A stretch of DNA of 64,000 bases from GCA-2705445 sp002705445 (GTDB taxonomy: Bacteria; Pseudomonadota; Gammaproteobacteria; Poriferisulfidales; GCA-002705445). Below, in pieces: positions 26,656 through 36,207 of this stretch (its first letter is position 1; every line of letters begins with the position of its first letter). Both the position numbers and the translations under genes were made by a program. The stretch lies in the NCBI GenBank assembly GCA_045561235.1, contig JBJKYB010000002.1, positions 930,001-994,000 on the forward strand, in the 5' to 3' direction. Below the pieces are notes generated by a model, which ran no database searches, was not told the origin of the DNA, and saw only the letters and a program-made list of their open reading frames with translations.

Positions 26656-29600
26656 CTTAATTTATTGATTATATCTGCAATTACTATTCTTTTTTCTCTA
26701 ATATCATCAAATTCTTTTTTGTATATTAAAGTTTCGTCTTTTGTAAATGATACATTATTCTGATTATTATTGATAAAGTTAATTAATTTTTCATGTTTAA
26801 TTTTTGCGTCTTTTTGAAATGAAATTTTTAATGAGCTTTTATTAACTAGTAATCTTTTAATACCAAGTTTTGAATATTTTATTTTCATTTTCGTTATATC
26901 TATAAGATTTTTAACTTCTTGTGGTATATTTCCAAATCGGTTTATTAATTCAATAATAATATTGTCTAGTTGTTCAGGATTATCAGTATTCGCGATTTTT
27001 TTATACATGACAAGTCTTTGATTGACATCATTAATATAATCACCTGGGATGATTGCCACTTCATTAATGTCAATCTCTGTTACATAGTCTAGAGAATTAT
27101 CAAAATTTGGTATTTCTCCTGATTTCAAAGAAGATATTGCTTTGGTTAAAATTCTATTGTAAAGCGAAAATCCAATCTCTTGTATTTCTCCGCTTTGAGA
27201 TTCGCCTAAAAGGGCTCCAGCTCCTCTAATTTCTAAATCTCTTGAAGCTATAGAGAATCCAGAACCTAAATCCTCCATATTCTCAAGGGCAAGCAACCTT
27301 TTTTTTGCATTTTCAGTAATATAATTTTTATCTTGTACAAGCAAATAGCAGTAGGCTTGCCTATTACTTCGTCCAACTCTTCCTCGTATTTGATGAAGCT
27401 GAGATAAACCAAATTTATCTGCCCTGTTAATTATAATTGTATTTGCATTAGCTACATCAATTCCATTCTCAATTATTGTCGTAGATAAAAGAATATTAAA
27501 CTTTTTATTATAAAATTCTAAAATTATCTTCTCTAGTTGTGATGAACTCATTTGAGCATGAGCAATTTTTATAGAGCTAGAAGGTAAAATGTCTTGAATT
27601 TCTTTATACACACTATTAATATCATTAACTCTATTATGTAGAAAAAATACTTGTCCACCACGGTTAATTTCTCTAGTTATTGCATCCTTTATAACTGATT
27701 TTTTCCAATTTGTTATGTAAGTTTTAATAGGCATTCTATTCTCAGGAGATGTTGCGATAATACTTAAATCACGAAGCCCACCGAGAGACATATTTAATGT
27801 TCTAGGAATCGGAGTAGCAGTTAGCGTTAAAACATTTACTTCGTCTCTCATTTTTTTTAAGAATTCTTTATGTTTAACACCAAACTTTTGTTCTTCATCT
27901 ATTATAAGAAGGCCAAGTGACTTATACTTTATATCCTTTTGTATAGCTCTATGTGTTCCTATTATAATATTACAATTACCTGATTCTATTTCTTCGATTA
28001 TATTGTTTTGTTCTTTTTTTGATTTAAATCTTGATAAGCATTTAATATTAAATGGCCAATTTTTAAATCTATTAATAAATGTTTTTTCATGTTGCTCTGC
28101 TAAAAGAGTAGTAGGCGTAAGAATTACTACTTGTTTAAAATTAGAAGCGCATACAAATGCAGCTCTTAAAGCAATTTCAGTTTTTCCAAATCCAACATCA
28201 CCACAAACCAATCTGTCCATTATTTTTTCTGATGTTAAATCCTTAAGCACATCATCTATAGCTTTACTTTGATCTTCGGTTTCATCGTATATAAATTCGC
28301 TAGAGAATTGCTCATATTCAAATTCATTAATACTATATCTTATTGTTTTTTTTGCTACTCTTTTAGCATTTATTTCTAATAACTCCGCAGCTATGTCATA
28401 GGCTTTTTTTGTTGCTTTTTTCTTTGCTTTTGACCATGAAAAACCACCAAGCTTATGCAAAGGCGCTGTTTCACTTTCAATAGTATTATATTTATTCACA
28501 AGATGAAGAGCAGATACAGGCACATAAAGCTTGTCATTGTCTTCATAAAGAATGGTTAAATATTCATTAGAAATTCCATTTGTATCGAGATATTTAAGGC
28601 CTCCATATCTACCAATACCATGTTCTTCGTGAACCACCGGTGATCCTAACTCTAAGTTTTTTAATTGATCTATAAAAAAAGCTGCCTTTGAGCTATTTCT
28701 ATTACTTTGCTGTTTAATCTTATTTTTTATAATATTTTCTGCATTAATAATTGACAGATTTAAATCATTAATTCTAAAGGATTCATTTATAAATCCATGA
28801 ATTATATATAATTTTTGATTATCGAATATTACATCAGAGATTTTATTTACAATTTCATAAGCAAGTTTGTGAGTCTGGAAAATATCTGTATATTGAGATA
28901 TTTTTACTTCTTCATCGCAACACAAAACTACGCATGACATTTTTTTTATATAATTTTTTAAATCACTAATTGGGCTATCTAAATAAGGCTTAAATGATAT
29001 GTCCGGTACAGCTGATATATTAAAATTATACGAATCCCTGCTAAGATTTTTATTTTTATATATTTTGAAAACTTTTTTTTCATTAATTTTAGCAAACAAA
29101 GATTTATCGTTAAAAAAGAGATACTCTGGGTCTAAAAAACTCTCTTCATTTTGAGAGCAGTCTAAAAATCTATCTTTTATCTTTTTATTATGGTCTTCAA
29201 GAATTGGAAAAATATCATCAAATAAATAAATCTCGTGAATATTATTAAAATAATCTAAAATTGATTCTGTATGTTCATAAAATAATGGAAAATAATTATT
29301 TAATCCTTGGGGAATGACATTATTACTAATACTTGTGTAAATATTATTATTATTTGGATTGCCTTGAAATATTTCTCTGAACTTTTTTCTAAAATTTATA
29401 ATGCTATCTTTGTTCAATATTATATTATTCATTGGCACAACATATATAGTATTTTTATCATTTCCTTCAAAAGTGATTTGGGTTTCGGTATTAAATGATT
29501 TCATTGTTTCGATATCAATATCGTCAAGATCTATTCTTGTAGGAAAATCATATCCTCCTGGAAATATATCGATGATTGAACCTCTAATAGAAAATTCACC

Positions 29601-30095
29601 ATGAAAGTTTACTTGAGGAGTATTAATGTATCCAATTTCTACAAATCTATCTTTTATTTCATTAATATTAATTTTACTTCCCTTATTTAAAACTATGACA
29701 TTATTTTCAAGGATGTTTTTAGGTATGATTTTCTTTCTGCAATTTTTTATTGTTGTTATAACTGAAATATTTTCTTTTTTGCTATTTAAATATTCTATTA
29801 AGTTATAATTCTTACTTGAGCTTAGAAATTTATCTGAGTCTACCATATCATATGGCATTTCTTCTGTACCTGGAATATATATTATTTCGTCATCATCACG
29901 GCTCTGTGATAATAATTTTAATTCTTTATAGATTCTTTCTGCCTGAAAATTATCTTTTGCTAAAATTAGTTTTTTACCTGCATTTCTACAATTCAAAAAT
30001 ATAGAGTCAGATGAATAACTCAATCCGTCTAGCTCTTTTGAATTTGTGTTATTAAAGTATACGTTAAGCTTATTTTGAAATATATTTTTACTCAT
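26652..30095 (-). CDS. mfd: Transcription-repair coupling factor Mfd
   Basis: DNA translocase that removes RNA polymerase stalled at lesions and recruits UvrA. At 1147 residues it equals E. coli Mfd (1148). UvrB-like N-terminal region (about 1-350), RNA polymerase-interaction domain beginning VVHEEHGIGRYGGLKYL, helicase motif I GDVGFGKTEIALRAA, DEEQ box in LIIDEEQKFGVKHKE, motif III LTATPIPRTLNMS, motif VI QIRGRVGRSNRQAYCYL, and the C-terminal TRG/D7 part. Divergent from ccmA. Confidence 0.97.
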   Translation of the reverse strand: MSKNIFQNKLNVYFNNTNSKELDGLSYSSDSIFLNCRNAGKKLILAKDNFQAERIYKELKLLSQSRDDDEIIYIPGTEEMPYDMVDSDKFLSSSKNYNLIEYLNSKKENISVITTIKNCRKKIIPKNILENNVIVLNKGSKININEIKDRFVEIGYINTPQVNFHGEFSIRGSIIDIFPGGYDFPTRIDLDDIDIETMKSFNTETQITFEGNDKNTIYVVPMNNIILNKDSIINFRKKFREIFQGNPNNNNIYTSISNNVIPQGLNNYFPLFYEHTESILDYFNNIHEIYLFDDIFPILEDHNKKIKDRFLDCSQNEESFLDPEYLFFNDKSLFAKINEKKVFKIYKNKNLSRDSYNFNISAVPDISFKPYLDSPISDLKNYIKKMSCVVLCCDEEVKISQYTDIFQTHKLAYEIVNKISDVIFDNQKLYIIHGFINESFRINDLNLSIINAENIIKNKIKQQSNRNSSKAAFFIDQLKNLELGSPVVHEEHGIGRYGGLKYLDTNGISNEYLTILYEDNDKLYVPVSALHLVNKYNTIESETAPLHKLGGFSWSKAKKKATKKAYDIAAELLEINAKRVAKKTIRYSINEFEYEQFSSEFIYDETEDQSKAIDDVLKDLTSEKIMDRLVCGDVGFGKTEIALRAAFVCASNFKQVVILTPTTLLAEQHEKTFINRFKNWPFNIKCLSRFKSKKEQNNIIEEIESGNCNIIIGTHRAIQKDIKYKSLGLLIIDEEQKFGVKHKEFLKKMRDEVNVLTLTATPIPRTLNMSLGGLRDLSIIATSPENRMPIKTYITNWKKSVIKDAITREINRGGQVFFLHNRVNDINSVYKEIQDILPSSSIKIAHAQMSSSQLEKIILEFYNKKFNILLSTTIIENGIDVANANTIIINRADKFGLSQLHQIRGRVGRSNRQAYCYLLVQDKNYITENAKKRLLALENMEDLGSGFSIASRDLEIRGAGALLGESQSGEIQEIGFSLYNRILTKAISSLKSGEIPNFDNSLDYVTEIDINEVAIIPGDYINDVNQRLVMYKKIANTDNPEQLDNIIIELINRFGNIPQEVKNLIDITKMKIKYSKLGIKRLLVNKSSLKISFQKDAKIKHEKLINFINNNQNNVSFTKDETLIYKKEFDDIREKRIVIADIINKLR

Positions 30096-30192
30096 TAATG
30101 TATTTCTTGCTATAAAATTTAGTCTTAATAGGTTGGCTATTTTACATTAATATCCTTAAAAATGTTCTAACAAGTACAATTTATATAGACCT

Positions 30193-30222
30193 TATCATAT
30201 GATAGAATTTAGTTTATAAACT
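30193..30222. promoter_or_regulatory. Two perfect 12-base palindromes in the mfd-ccmA gap
   Basis: TATCATATGATA (30193-30204) and AGTTTATAAACT (30211-30222) are each perfect palindromes, 18 bases apart centre to centre, in the 153-base divergent region. They could be binding sites for a dimeric regulator of ccm. Palindromes of this size are fairly common in DNA this AT-rich, so the support is weak. Confidence 0.3.
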
Positions 30223-30248
30223 ATTAAGTGGAAAAAATCTTATACAGC

Positions 30249-30869
30249 ATGGAAATTTCAGTTAATTCGGCTACTTGCTTTAAAAATAATAATACTATCT
30301 TTAGCGATATGAATATATCGTTGAAAAAGGGTGAAATTGCGATGATTACTGGTCCAAATGGTTCAGGAAAAACTACATTAATTAGATCTCTTAGCGGTAT
30401 TCAAAACTTAGAATCAGGGAATATATTAATTAACAATAAAGATATTAGTAATCGAAATAGCAATTTTACAGAAAAAGTTTTGTATATTGGACATAAAAAT
30501 AGCTTAAATGGTGATATGACAGTTTTTGAAAATCTAGAGTATCTTGGTGCATTAGATTTATCTTCAAAAGCCAATTACGGTGATAAAATAAAAGCGGCCT
30601 TAGATTATTTTGATATTTATAAATATAAGGATTATTTGGTTTCTGATCTTTCTGAGGGAAATAAAAAAAAGACGTCATTAGCAAGAATAATTATGTCAGA
30701 AAAAAAACTTTGGATGTTGGATGAACCATTGAGTTTTCTTGATGATAAATCATCAGATATATTAATTAAACTTATTTTAAAAAATCAGAAAGCCGATGGA
30801 ATTACTATAGTTTCATCGCATTATGATTTTTCAGATAAATTAAATAATGTTAAACACATAAAAATGTGA
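30249..30869 (+). CDS. ccmA: Cytochrome c biogenesis ATPase CcmA
   Basis: ATPase of the CcmABCD complex that releases haem-loaded CcmE. Walker A TGPNGSGKTTL, signature LSEGNKKKTSLARI, Walker B LWMLDEPLSFLD and the final VSSHYDF histidine loop. A GTG at 30228 is in frame, but ATG 30249 gives the family-type start MEISVNSATCF and 206 residues (E. coli 207). First gene of a continuous ccmABCDEFG-H/I operon; ccmB follows after 10 bases. Confidence 0.94.
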   Translation: MEISVNSATCFKNNNTIFSDMNISLKKGEIAMITGPNGSGKTTLIRSLSGIQNLESGNILINNKDISNRNSNFTEKVLYIGHKNSLNGDMTVFENLEYLGALDLSSKANYGDKIKAALDYFDIYKYKDYLVSDLSEGNKKKTSLARIIMSEKKLWMLDEPLSFLDDKSSDILIKLILKNQKADGITIVSSHYDFSDKLNNVKHIKM

Positions 30870-30879
30870 AAGTAAATAT

Positions 30880-31542
30880 ATGTTAAAAACAATAATTCAT
30901 AAAGAGCTGAGTATATATTTTAGAAATTTAAATAGTATTTTTCTTCCGCTCATATTCTTTTTTTTAATTATATCAATATTTCCATTAGTATTGGGGCCTG
31001 AAAAAACTTTATTTGATAAAATTATTCCTGGCATAATATGGATTACAGCAATATTAACAACTCTATTAACCTCAAATAATTTTTTTAAAGATGATTTTAA
31101 TAATGGAATAATCGAAACTTATTTAACTTCAGATGCTTCTATAGAGTTATTATTTTTTTTAAAAATTGTTTCATGTTGGATTTTTACATGTTTGCCAATA
31201 ATTATTTTTATTCCTTTAGTTTCTGTTCTATTTGATATTCCTTATGAAAATTCAATTGTTTTACTAATTACTTTAATCATTGGCACACCAGTTTTAATTT
31301 CTGTCGGTATATTTGGTTCTGCATTAACTTTAGGCTTATCAAAAAATAATATTTTGATACCTGTTATTATTGTGCCTTTTTATATTCCTATTTTAATTTT
31401 CTCTGCAAGTGCAATTGAATCTGTTGCCATTGGTCTTTCTTACGAAATGCAGATATATGTTCTACTTGCTTTTCTATTTCTTATTTTGCCAATTATGCCG
31501 TATTTACTTAAATACACTTTGAGGCTTAGTATCAACAATTAA
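30880..31542 (+). CDS. ccmB: Haem exporter permease CcmB
   Basis: A 220-residue inner-membrane protein with six hydrophobic helices, partner of CcmA. The opening IIHKELSIYFRNLNSIFLPLIFF, the segment PGIIWITAILTTLL, and KNNILIPVIIVPFYIPILIFSA match CcmB, including the conserved P-x-Y-I-P-x-L-I-F helix. Length 220 equals E. coli CcmB. ccmC starts 2 bases after its stop. Confidence 0.94.
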   Translation: MLKTIIHKELSIYFRNLNSIFLPLIFFFLIISIFPLVLGPEKTLFDKIIPGIIWITAILTTLLTSNNFFKDDFNNGIIETYLTSDASIELLFFLKIVSCWIFTCLPIIIFIPLVSVLFDIPYENSIVLLITLIIGTPVLISVGIFGSALTLGLSKNNILIPVIIVPFYIPILIFSASAIESVAIGLSYEMQIYVLLAFLFLILPIMPYLLKYTLRLSINN

Positions 31543-31544
31543 TT

Positions 31545-32273
31545 ATGAATATTTCCAAAATTGCAAATTTGAAGTTTTTTTATGTGAATACCAAAAACAT
31601 TTCATTTTTTTTATCTATTTTTACATTAGTGTTATTTTTAGTTGGTGTGTATTGGGGTCTTTACATAGCACCTATAGATTATCTTCAAGGAAACAGTTAT
31701 AGAATTATGTATGTTCATGTACCAGCAGCGTGGCTCTCCCTTCAAACTTATATATTTATGGCCGTTACTGGTTTTATAGCTTTAGTTTGGAAGGTCAAAA
31801 TTATGGAAATTGCAAGTATTCAGTCAGCGCCTGTTGGGGCTTTTTTTACAATAATAGCATTAGTAACTGGCATGATTTGGGGCAAACCTACTTGGGGAAC
31901 ATATTGGGTTTGGGATGCAAGGTTGACTTCTGAGTTAATTTTATTATTTCTGTATATAGGCGTGATTGTTCTTTATGCATCTTTTAGCGACAAAAGACAA
32001 GCTGTCAAAGTTACCTCTTTATTAGCAATAATCGGACTTATAAATATCCCAATTATTCATTATTCTGTTGAATGGTGGAATACTCTTCATCAGGGCCCAA
32101 CTGTGACAAAATTTGACAAGCCATCAGCACACATTTCAATGCTAACTCCCTTATTATATATGTTTTTTGTGTTCAATTTATATTTTTGTACAGTAATTAT
32201 TAAAAGAATAAGATTGGGAATATTTTTAAGAGAAAAAAACACTAAGTGGATGAAAGAATATTTAGATGATTGA
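31545..32273 (+). CDS. ccmC: Haem lyase CcmC
   Basis: Inner-membrane protein of 242 residues that loads haem onto CcmE. Six helices; the first haem-ligand His in RIMYVHVPAAW, the tryptophan-rich loop MIWGKPTWGTYWVWDARLT and the second His in IIHYSVEWWNTLHQGPT. Length matches E. coli (245). The ccmD start codon lies inside its last codons. Confidence 0.96.
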   Translation: MNISKIANLKFFYVNTKNISFFLSIFTLVLFLVGVYWGLYIAPIDYLQGNSYRIMYVHVPAAWLSLQTYIFMAVTGFIALVWKVKIMEIASIQSAPVGAFFTIIALVTGMIWGKPTWGTYWVWDARLTSELILLFLYIGVIVLYASFSDKRQAVKVTSLLAIIGLINIPIIHYSVEWWNTLHQGPTVTKFDKPSAHISMLTPLLYMFFVFNLYFCTVIIKRIRLGIFLREKNTKWMKEYLDD

Positions 32274-32421
32274 ATTTTTAGATATGGGAAAACATACAGC
32301 ATTTGTTTATATAGCATATATATTTTCAGTAGTAGTATTATTAATTTGCTATTTTTTACCACATTACGGACTAAAGAAAGAAATACGAAAGAAAAATGAT
32401 AAAGTTAACAAAAACGAGTAA
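32266..32421 (+). CDS. ccmD: Haem exporter protein CcmD
   Basis: A 51-residue protein with one transmembrane helix (about residues 12-31, FVYIAYIFSVVVLLICYF) preceded by EFLDMGKHTA and followed by a Lys/Arg-rich tail. The G-x-H/Y-x-x-x-V-W/Y-x-A/S-Y pattern and its position between ccmC and ccmE identify CcmD, which ties CcmE to CcmABC. It overlaps ccmC by 8 bases and ccmE by 26 bases. Confidence 0.9.
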   Translation: MIEFLDMGKHTAFVYIAYIFSVVVLLICYFLPHYGLKKEIRKKNDKVNKNE

Positions 32422-32839
32422 GAAGAGACTGGTCAAAGTATGTGTCTTCTTTTTTGCAGTTTCTAGTTTTAGTGCTTTGCTAATATACGCATTTAGCAAG
32501 AATTCAGTATATTTTTATACTCCTTCGCAAATAATAAAAAAAGAGGCACCAATAGATACTTTCATTAGAGTAGGAGGAATGGTTAAGAAAAACTCTTTCT
32601 TAAGAGAAAAAGATAGTTTAAAAGCTTCATTTGTTATTCATGATTTAAAACAAAACATAAATGTTATTTACGAAGGCATACTGCCCGATTTATTTGCAGA
32701 AGGTCAGGGTGTTGTAATGACTGGAAAACTAGTTAACCAAAATACCTTTATCGCAGATGAAGTTCTTGCAAAGCACGATGAAAATTATATGCCACCTGAA
32801 GTTGCAGATATGATGAAGAATAAAGTTGGAGATAATTAA
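32396..32839 (+). CDS. ccmE: Periplasmic haem chaperone CcmE
   Basis: Membrane-anchored haem carrier of 147 residues. Anchor helix about residues 13-33; OB-fold domain with IRVGGMVKKNS, VIHDLKQNINVIYEGILPDLFAEGQGVV and the haem-binding site LAKHDENYMPPE with the covalent ligand H127 and axial Y131. The start lies within ccmD. Length is close to E. coli CcmE (159). Confidence 0.96.
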   Translation: MIKLTKTSKKRLVKVCVFFFAVSSFSALLIYAFSKNSVYFYTPSQIIKKEAPIDTFIRVGGMVKKNSFLREKDSLKASFVIHDLKQNINVIYEGILPDLFAEGQGVVMTGKLVNQNTFIADEVLAKHDENYMPPEVADMMKNKVGDN

Positions 32840-32844
32840 GAATA

Positions 32845-34797
32845 ATGATTAATGAATTAGGTAATATTTTCCTTAGCATTTCAGCAACACTTTCGCTGTG
32901 TATGTTTGGAATTATTTTTTTAAAAAATAGTTTAGCTTCAGATACAAGGCTACTTCTTTGTAGGAATTTTTCCTATATAACATCAGCTCTAATTGCAATT
33001 TCTTTTTTTGTGCTTGCCTTTGCTTTTTTAACTGATGATTTTTCACTTAGATATGTTGCTAATAATTCAAATATAAATTTAGAAAGTATATACAAATTTT
33101 CTGCTGTATGGGGAGCCCATGAAGGTTCTATATTACTATGGGTTTTTGTTATGTCGGTTTGGTGTTCTTTAATAGCAATATTTTCAAAAAATATGCCAAA
33201 AGCAATTGTTGCAGATATGTTATCAATCATGGGTCTTTTATTATTATTTTTTCTAATATTTATATTATTTAGTTCAAACCCATTTGATAGAATATTTCCT
33301 ATTCCATCGAATGGAAGAGATCTTAATCCGCTTTTACAAGATCCGGGTTTGATCATACATCCTCCGATGTTATATATAGGCTACGTGGGTACGAGCGTTC
33401 CATTTGTTTTTGCTATAGCTATCTTACTTAATGAAAAAATAAAAATTGAATGGATTTCATGGTTGAGAAAATGGGTAATATCATCATGGATGTTTTTAAC
33501 AGTTGGCATTTCTCTAGGAAGTTGGTGGGCATACCATGAATTAGGCTGGGGAGGTTGGTGGTTTTGGGATCCTGTCGAAAATGCGTCCTTTATGCCTTGG
33601 TTAGCAATAACAGCATTATTACATTCTTTAATAGTTTCAGAAAAGAGGGGAATATTTATTAACTGGAGCATTTTATTATCCATACTAACATTTTCCTTAA
33701 GTCTTCTTGGTACATTCTTAGTCAGATCAGGAATTTTAGTTTCTGTACACGCATTTGCAAATGACCCAGAAAGAGGTCTATACATATTATTATTTTTAAC
33801 GATAATTATTGGTTCATCTTTAACATTATATTTCTTAAAGTCAAAAAGCCTAATTTTTTACAAAGAATACTCTGTTTCATCAAAAGAATTTTTATTGTTG
33901 TTGAACAACTTATTCTTAACAATTACAACATTTGCAATATTAATAGGAACTTTGTATCCGCTTGTAACAAGTTCCTTGAACTTGGGAAAAATTTCTGTTG
34001 GAGCACCTTATTTTAATTTTATATTTGCAGCACTAACCCTTCCAATTGTTTTTCTTATGTCTCCAGCAATATTTAGTGCTTGGAGTAAATCAAACTACAA
34101 AAGACTAGTTAAAAAACTTGGTTTCATTTTATTTTATTCAATTATAATTGCATATGTATTTTTAAATATATACTACGACTCAGATATTTTTATAGTATGT
34201 CTAGCAATTGCATTGGCAATATTTACTATTTTATCTTCTGTTTTAAAAATCTATCAAGTTTCAAAAATTTCTGATGGGAAAAAGATAATACAAAAGATAT
34301 GTAATATACCTTCTTCGTCTTTATCAAATTTATTATCACATATTGGAATTGGAGTCTTAATTATTGGAATCACAGTAAGTAATTATTATTCTATACATAA
34401 AGAAATAGTTATGAATAAAAATTCTGAAATTACAATTAAAGATGTTTCTATAAAATTTATTGATGTACAAACTAAACTGTCGAAAAACTATTCATCTCAA
34501 GTTGGTGTTTTTGATGCCTATCAAGATAATAATTATTTTATATCTTTTTTTCCTGAAAAGAGGACATACAATATTCAAAAAAATATCATGACAGAGGCTG
34601 CAATTGATTCAAATCTTTTTAGAGATATATACGTAGCATTAGGCGAGAATATTGGCATAGATTCTTGGGTTGTCAGAATTTACTACAAACCCTATATCCA
34701 ATTCTTATGGTACGGTGTTGGACTAATGATTTTAGGTGGTTTATTTGGTATATTTGGAAGAAATAAAATAGTAAAAAAACTTACGAATGTTACATAA
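32845..34797 (+). CDS. ccmF: Haem lyase/cytochrome c synthase subunit CcmF
   Basis: Large inner-membrane protein (650 residues, about 15 helices) that transfers haem from CcmE to apocytochrome together with CcmH/I. The tryptophan-rich haem loop WAYHELGWGGWWFWDPVENAS, the WGAHEGS motif, LIIHPPMLYIGYVG with a His ligand, and TFLVRSGILVSVHAFANDP are all intact. Length matches E. coli CcmF (647). The ccmG ATG overlaps its end by 11 bases. Confidence 0.97.
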   Translation: MINELGNIFLSISATLSLCMFGIIFLKNSLASDTRLLLCRNFSYITSALIAISFFVLAFAFLTDDFSLRYVANNSNINLESIYKFSAVWGAHEGSILLWVFVMSVWCSLIAIFSKNMPKAIVADMLSIMGLLLLFFLIFILFSSNPFDRIFPIPSNGRDLNPLLQDPGLIIHPPMLYIGYVGTSVPFVFAIAILLNEKIKIEWISWLRKWVISSWMFLTVGISLGSWWAYHELGWGGWWFWDPVENASFMPWLAITALLHSLIVSEKRGIFINWSILLSILTFSLSLLGTFLVRSGILVSVHAFANDPERGLYILLFLTIIIGSSLTLYFLKSKSLIFYKEYSVSSKEFLLLLNNLFLTITTFAILIGTLYPLVTSSLNLGKISVGAPYFNFIFAALTLPIVFLMSPAIFSAWSKSNYKRLVKKLGFILFYSIIIAYVFLNIYYDSDIFIVCLAIALAIFTILSSVLKIYQVSKISDGKKIIQKICNIPSSSLSNLLSHIGIGVLIIGITVSNYYSIHKEIVMNKNSEITIKDVSIKFIDVQTKLSKNYSSQVGVFDAYQDNNYFISFFPEKRTYNIQKNIMTEAAIDSNLFRDIYVALGENIGIDSWVVRIYYKPYIQFLWYGVGLMILGGLFGIFGRNKIVKKLTNVT

Positions 34798-35302
34798 ACT
34801 ATCTGTTTTACCAATATTAATTTTTTTAGTAATTCTATATTTTTTATATAGTGGTCTTAGTAAAGATCCAACACTAATTCCATCACCTTTAATTGGTAAA
34901 ATCACACCTTCTTTTACTTCTGTAACCTTATTAGATAATCAAGAAATAAATAATAATGATTTATTGGGAGAAATTCACATTTTAAATGTATGGGGAAGTT
35001 GGTGCTATGCATGCAGCTTAGAGCATCATCATTTAATTGATATATATTCAAGGGGCACAATTAATATATATGGATTAAACTATAAGGATAATAAAGATTC
35101 TGCTAAAGAATGGCTGAGAGAAAGAGGTAACCCATATAAAAAGAATATATATGACAGTAATGGCAATATTGCAATTGATTTTGGAGTATACGGCGCACCA
35201 GAAACCTTCTTAATAAATAAAGATGGAATTATAATACATAAACATGTTGGGCCAATAGATGAAACTTATTACAATAAAATAATATTACCAAATTTAAGAT
35301 AA
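34787..35302 (+). CDS. ccmG: Thiol:disulfide interchange protein CcmG/DsbE
   Basis: Membrane-anchored thioredoxin-like protein of 171 residues that reduces apocytochrome cysteines before haem attachment. Anchor helix about residues 5-22; active site WGSWCYACSLEH with C73 and C76; GAPETFLINKDG is the cis-Pro segment of the CcmG family. The CYAC variant differs from the usual C-x-P-C. It overlaps ccmF upstream and the CcmH/I start by one base. Confidence 0.93.
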   Translation: MLHKLSVLPILIFLVILYFLYSGLSKDPTLIPSPLIGKITPSFTSVTLLDNQEINNNDLLGEIHILNVWGSWCYACSLEHHHLIDIYSRGTINIYGLNYKDNKDSAKEWLRERGNPYKKNIYDSNGNIAIDFGVYGAPETFLINKDGIIIHKHVGPIDETYYNKIILPNLR

Positions 35303-36207
35303 TGAAAAGATACTTTGCACTTATAGTAGTTATATTTTTTTTACAAAATATTTCATATGCAATAGACGAAAATAAATATAATACAATTATTGAGAACCTC
35401 AGATGTCTAGTATGTCAAAATCAATCGCTATCTGAATCTGATTCAAATCTCGCAAAAGATTTGAGACTTAAAGTGAAAACAATGCTTGGCTCAGGTAAGA
35501 CTGAGGAGGAAATATATAAATTTATGTCAGATAGATATACTGATTATGTTTTATATAATCCTCCTCTAAAAAAATCTACTTGGTTTTTATGGTATAGCCC
35601 ATTTATAATTCTCATAATTTCAATATTTTATTTATATTTTAATTTTCATAAAAATAGAAAAAGCTATGTAAAAATTGATGAGAATGCAACTAAAAATTTT
35701 GTTAAGACTTCATTTTCAACTAATACTATAAATATAAAAAAAATATATTTAATTTTATTTTTATTTATTCCGTTTCTGACTCTCTCTCTATACTCTTATT
35801 CAAGTGAGTATGCAAGGTATAAGATTTCATATTTCTTTCAATCAAAAGAGCCAATAATTGATATTACAGTTTCTGTGCATGAAAATATTTTATCTCAAAT
35901 AGATGGCGATGAAGTCCTATTTGTCTATGCTAGAAATAGTAATGGTATGCGTGTTCCTCTCGCTATTGATATTTTTGATGTTATTAAATCTAAAAAAAAC
36001 TATACTGTTAGATTAGATAACACAATGAGTATGATTGATACACTCACTCTATCTTCAGCCAGAGAAATTATTGTTGAAGCTAGAATATCTAAACATAAAA
36101 AAGCTATGATAATGGCTGGTGATTTCATAGGGAGTTCAAATGTAATTAGTCTTAAGTCATCGAATTATGTTTTACTTAAAATTAATTCAATAGTTAGTGA
36201 GGAATAA
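35302..36207 (+). CDS. ccmH: Fused CcmH-CcmI protein lacking the TPR region
   Basis: A 301-residue protein. Residues 1-20 are a signal peptide; residues 22-95 are the CcmH domain with ENLRCLVCQNQSLSES (C35, C38); a helix follows at about 99-114 and another at about 147-166. Residues 185-298 are a beta-type periplasmic domain (VLFVYARNSNGMRVPLAI, TMSMIDTLTLSSAREIIVEARIS, AMIMAGDFIG) that matches the C-terminal domain of CcmI. The tetratricopeptide part that normally binds apocytochrome c lies between these in CcmI and is absent. In E. coli CcmH is also a fusion, but it keeps the repeats. Overlaps ccmG and lolC by one base each. Confidence 0.85.
   Translation: MKRYFALIVVIFFLQNISYAIDENKYNTIIENLRCLVCQNQSLSESDSNLAKDLRLKVKTMLGSGKTEEEIYKFMSDRYTDYVLYNPPLKKSTWFLWYSPFIILIISIFYLYFNFHKNRKSYVKIDENATKNFVKTSFSTNTINIKKIYLILFLFIPFLTLSLYSYSSEYARYKISYFFQSKEPIIDITVSVHENILSQIDGDEVLFVYARNSNGMRVPLAIDIFDVIKSKKNYTVRLDNTMSMIDTLTLSSAREIIVEARISKHKKAMIMAGDFIGSSNVISLKSSNYVLLKINSIVSEE

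Noticed and set aside
28003..28272. 89-codon frame antisense to mfd
   Set aside because: It mirrors conserved helicase codons of mfd and has no ribosome site or family motif; a shadow frame.
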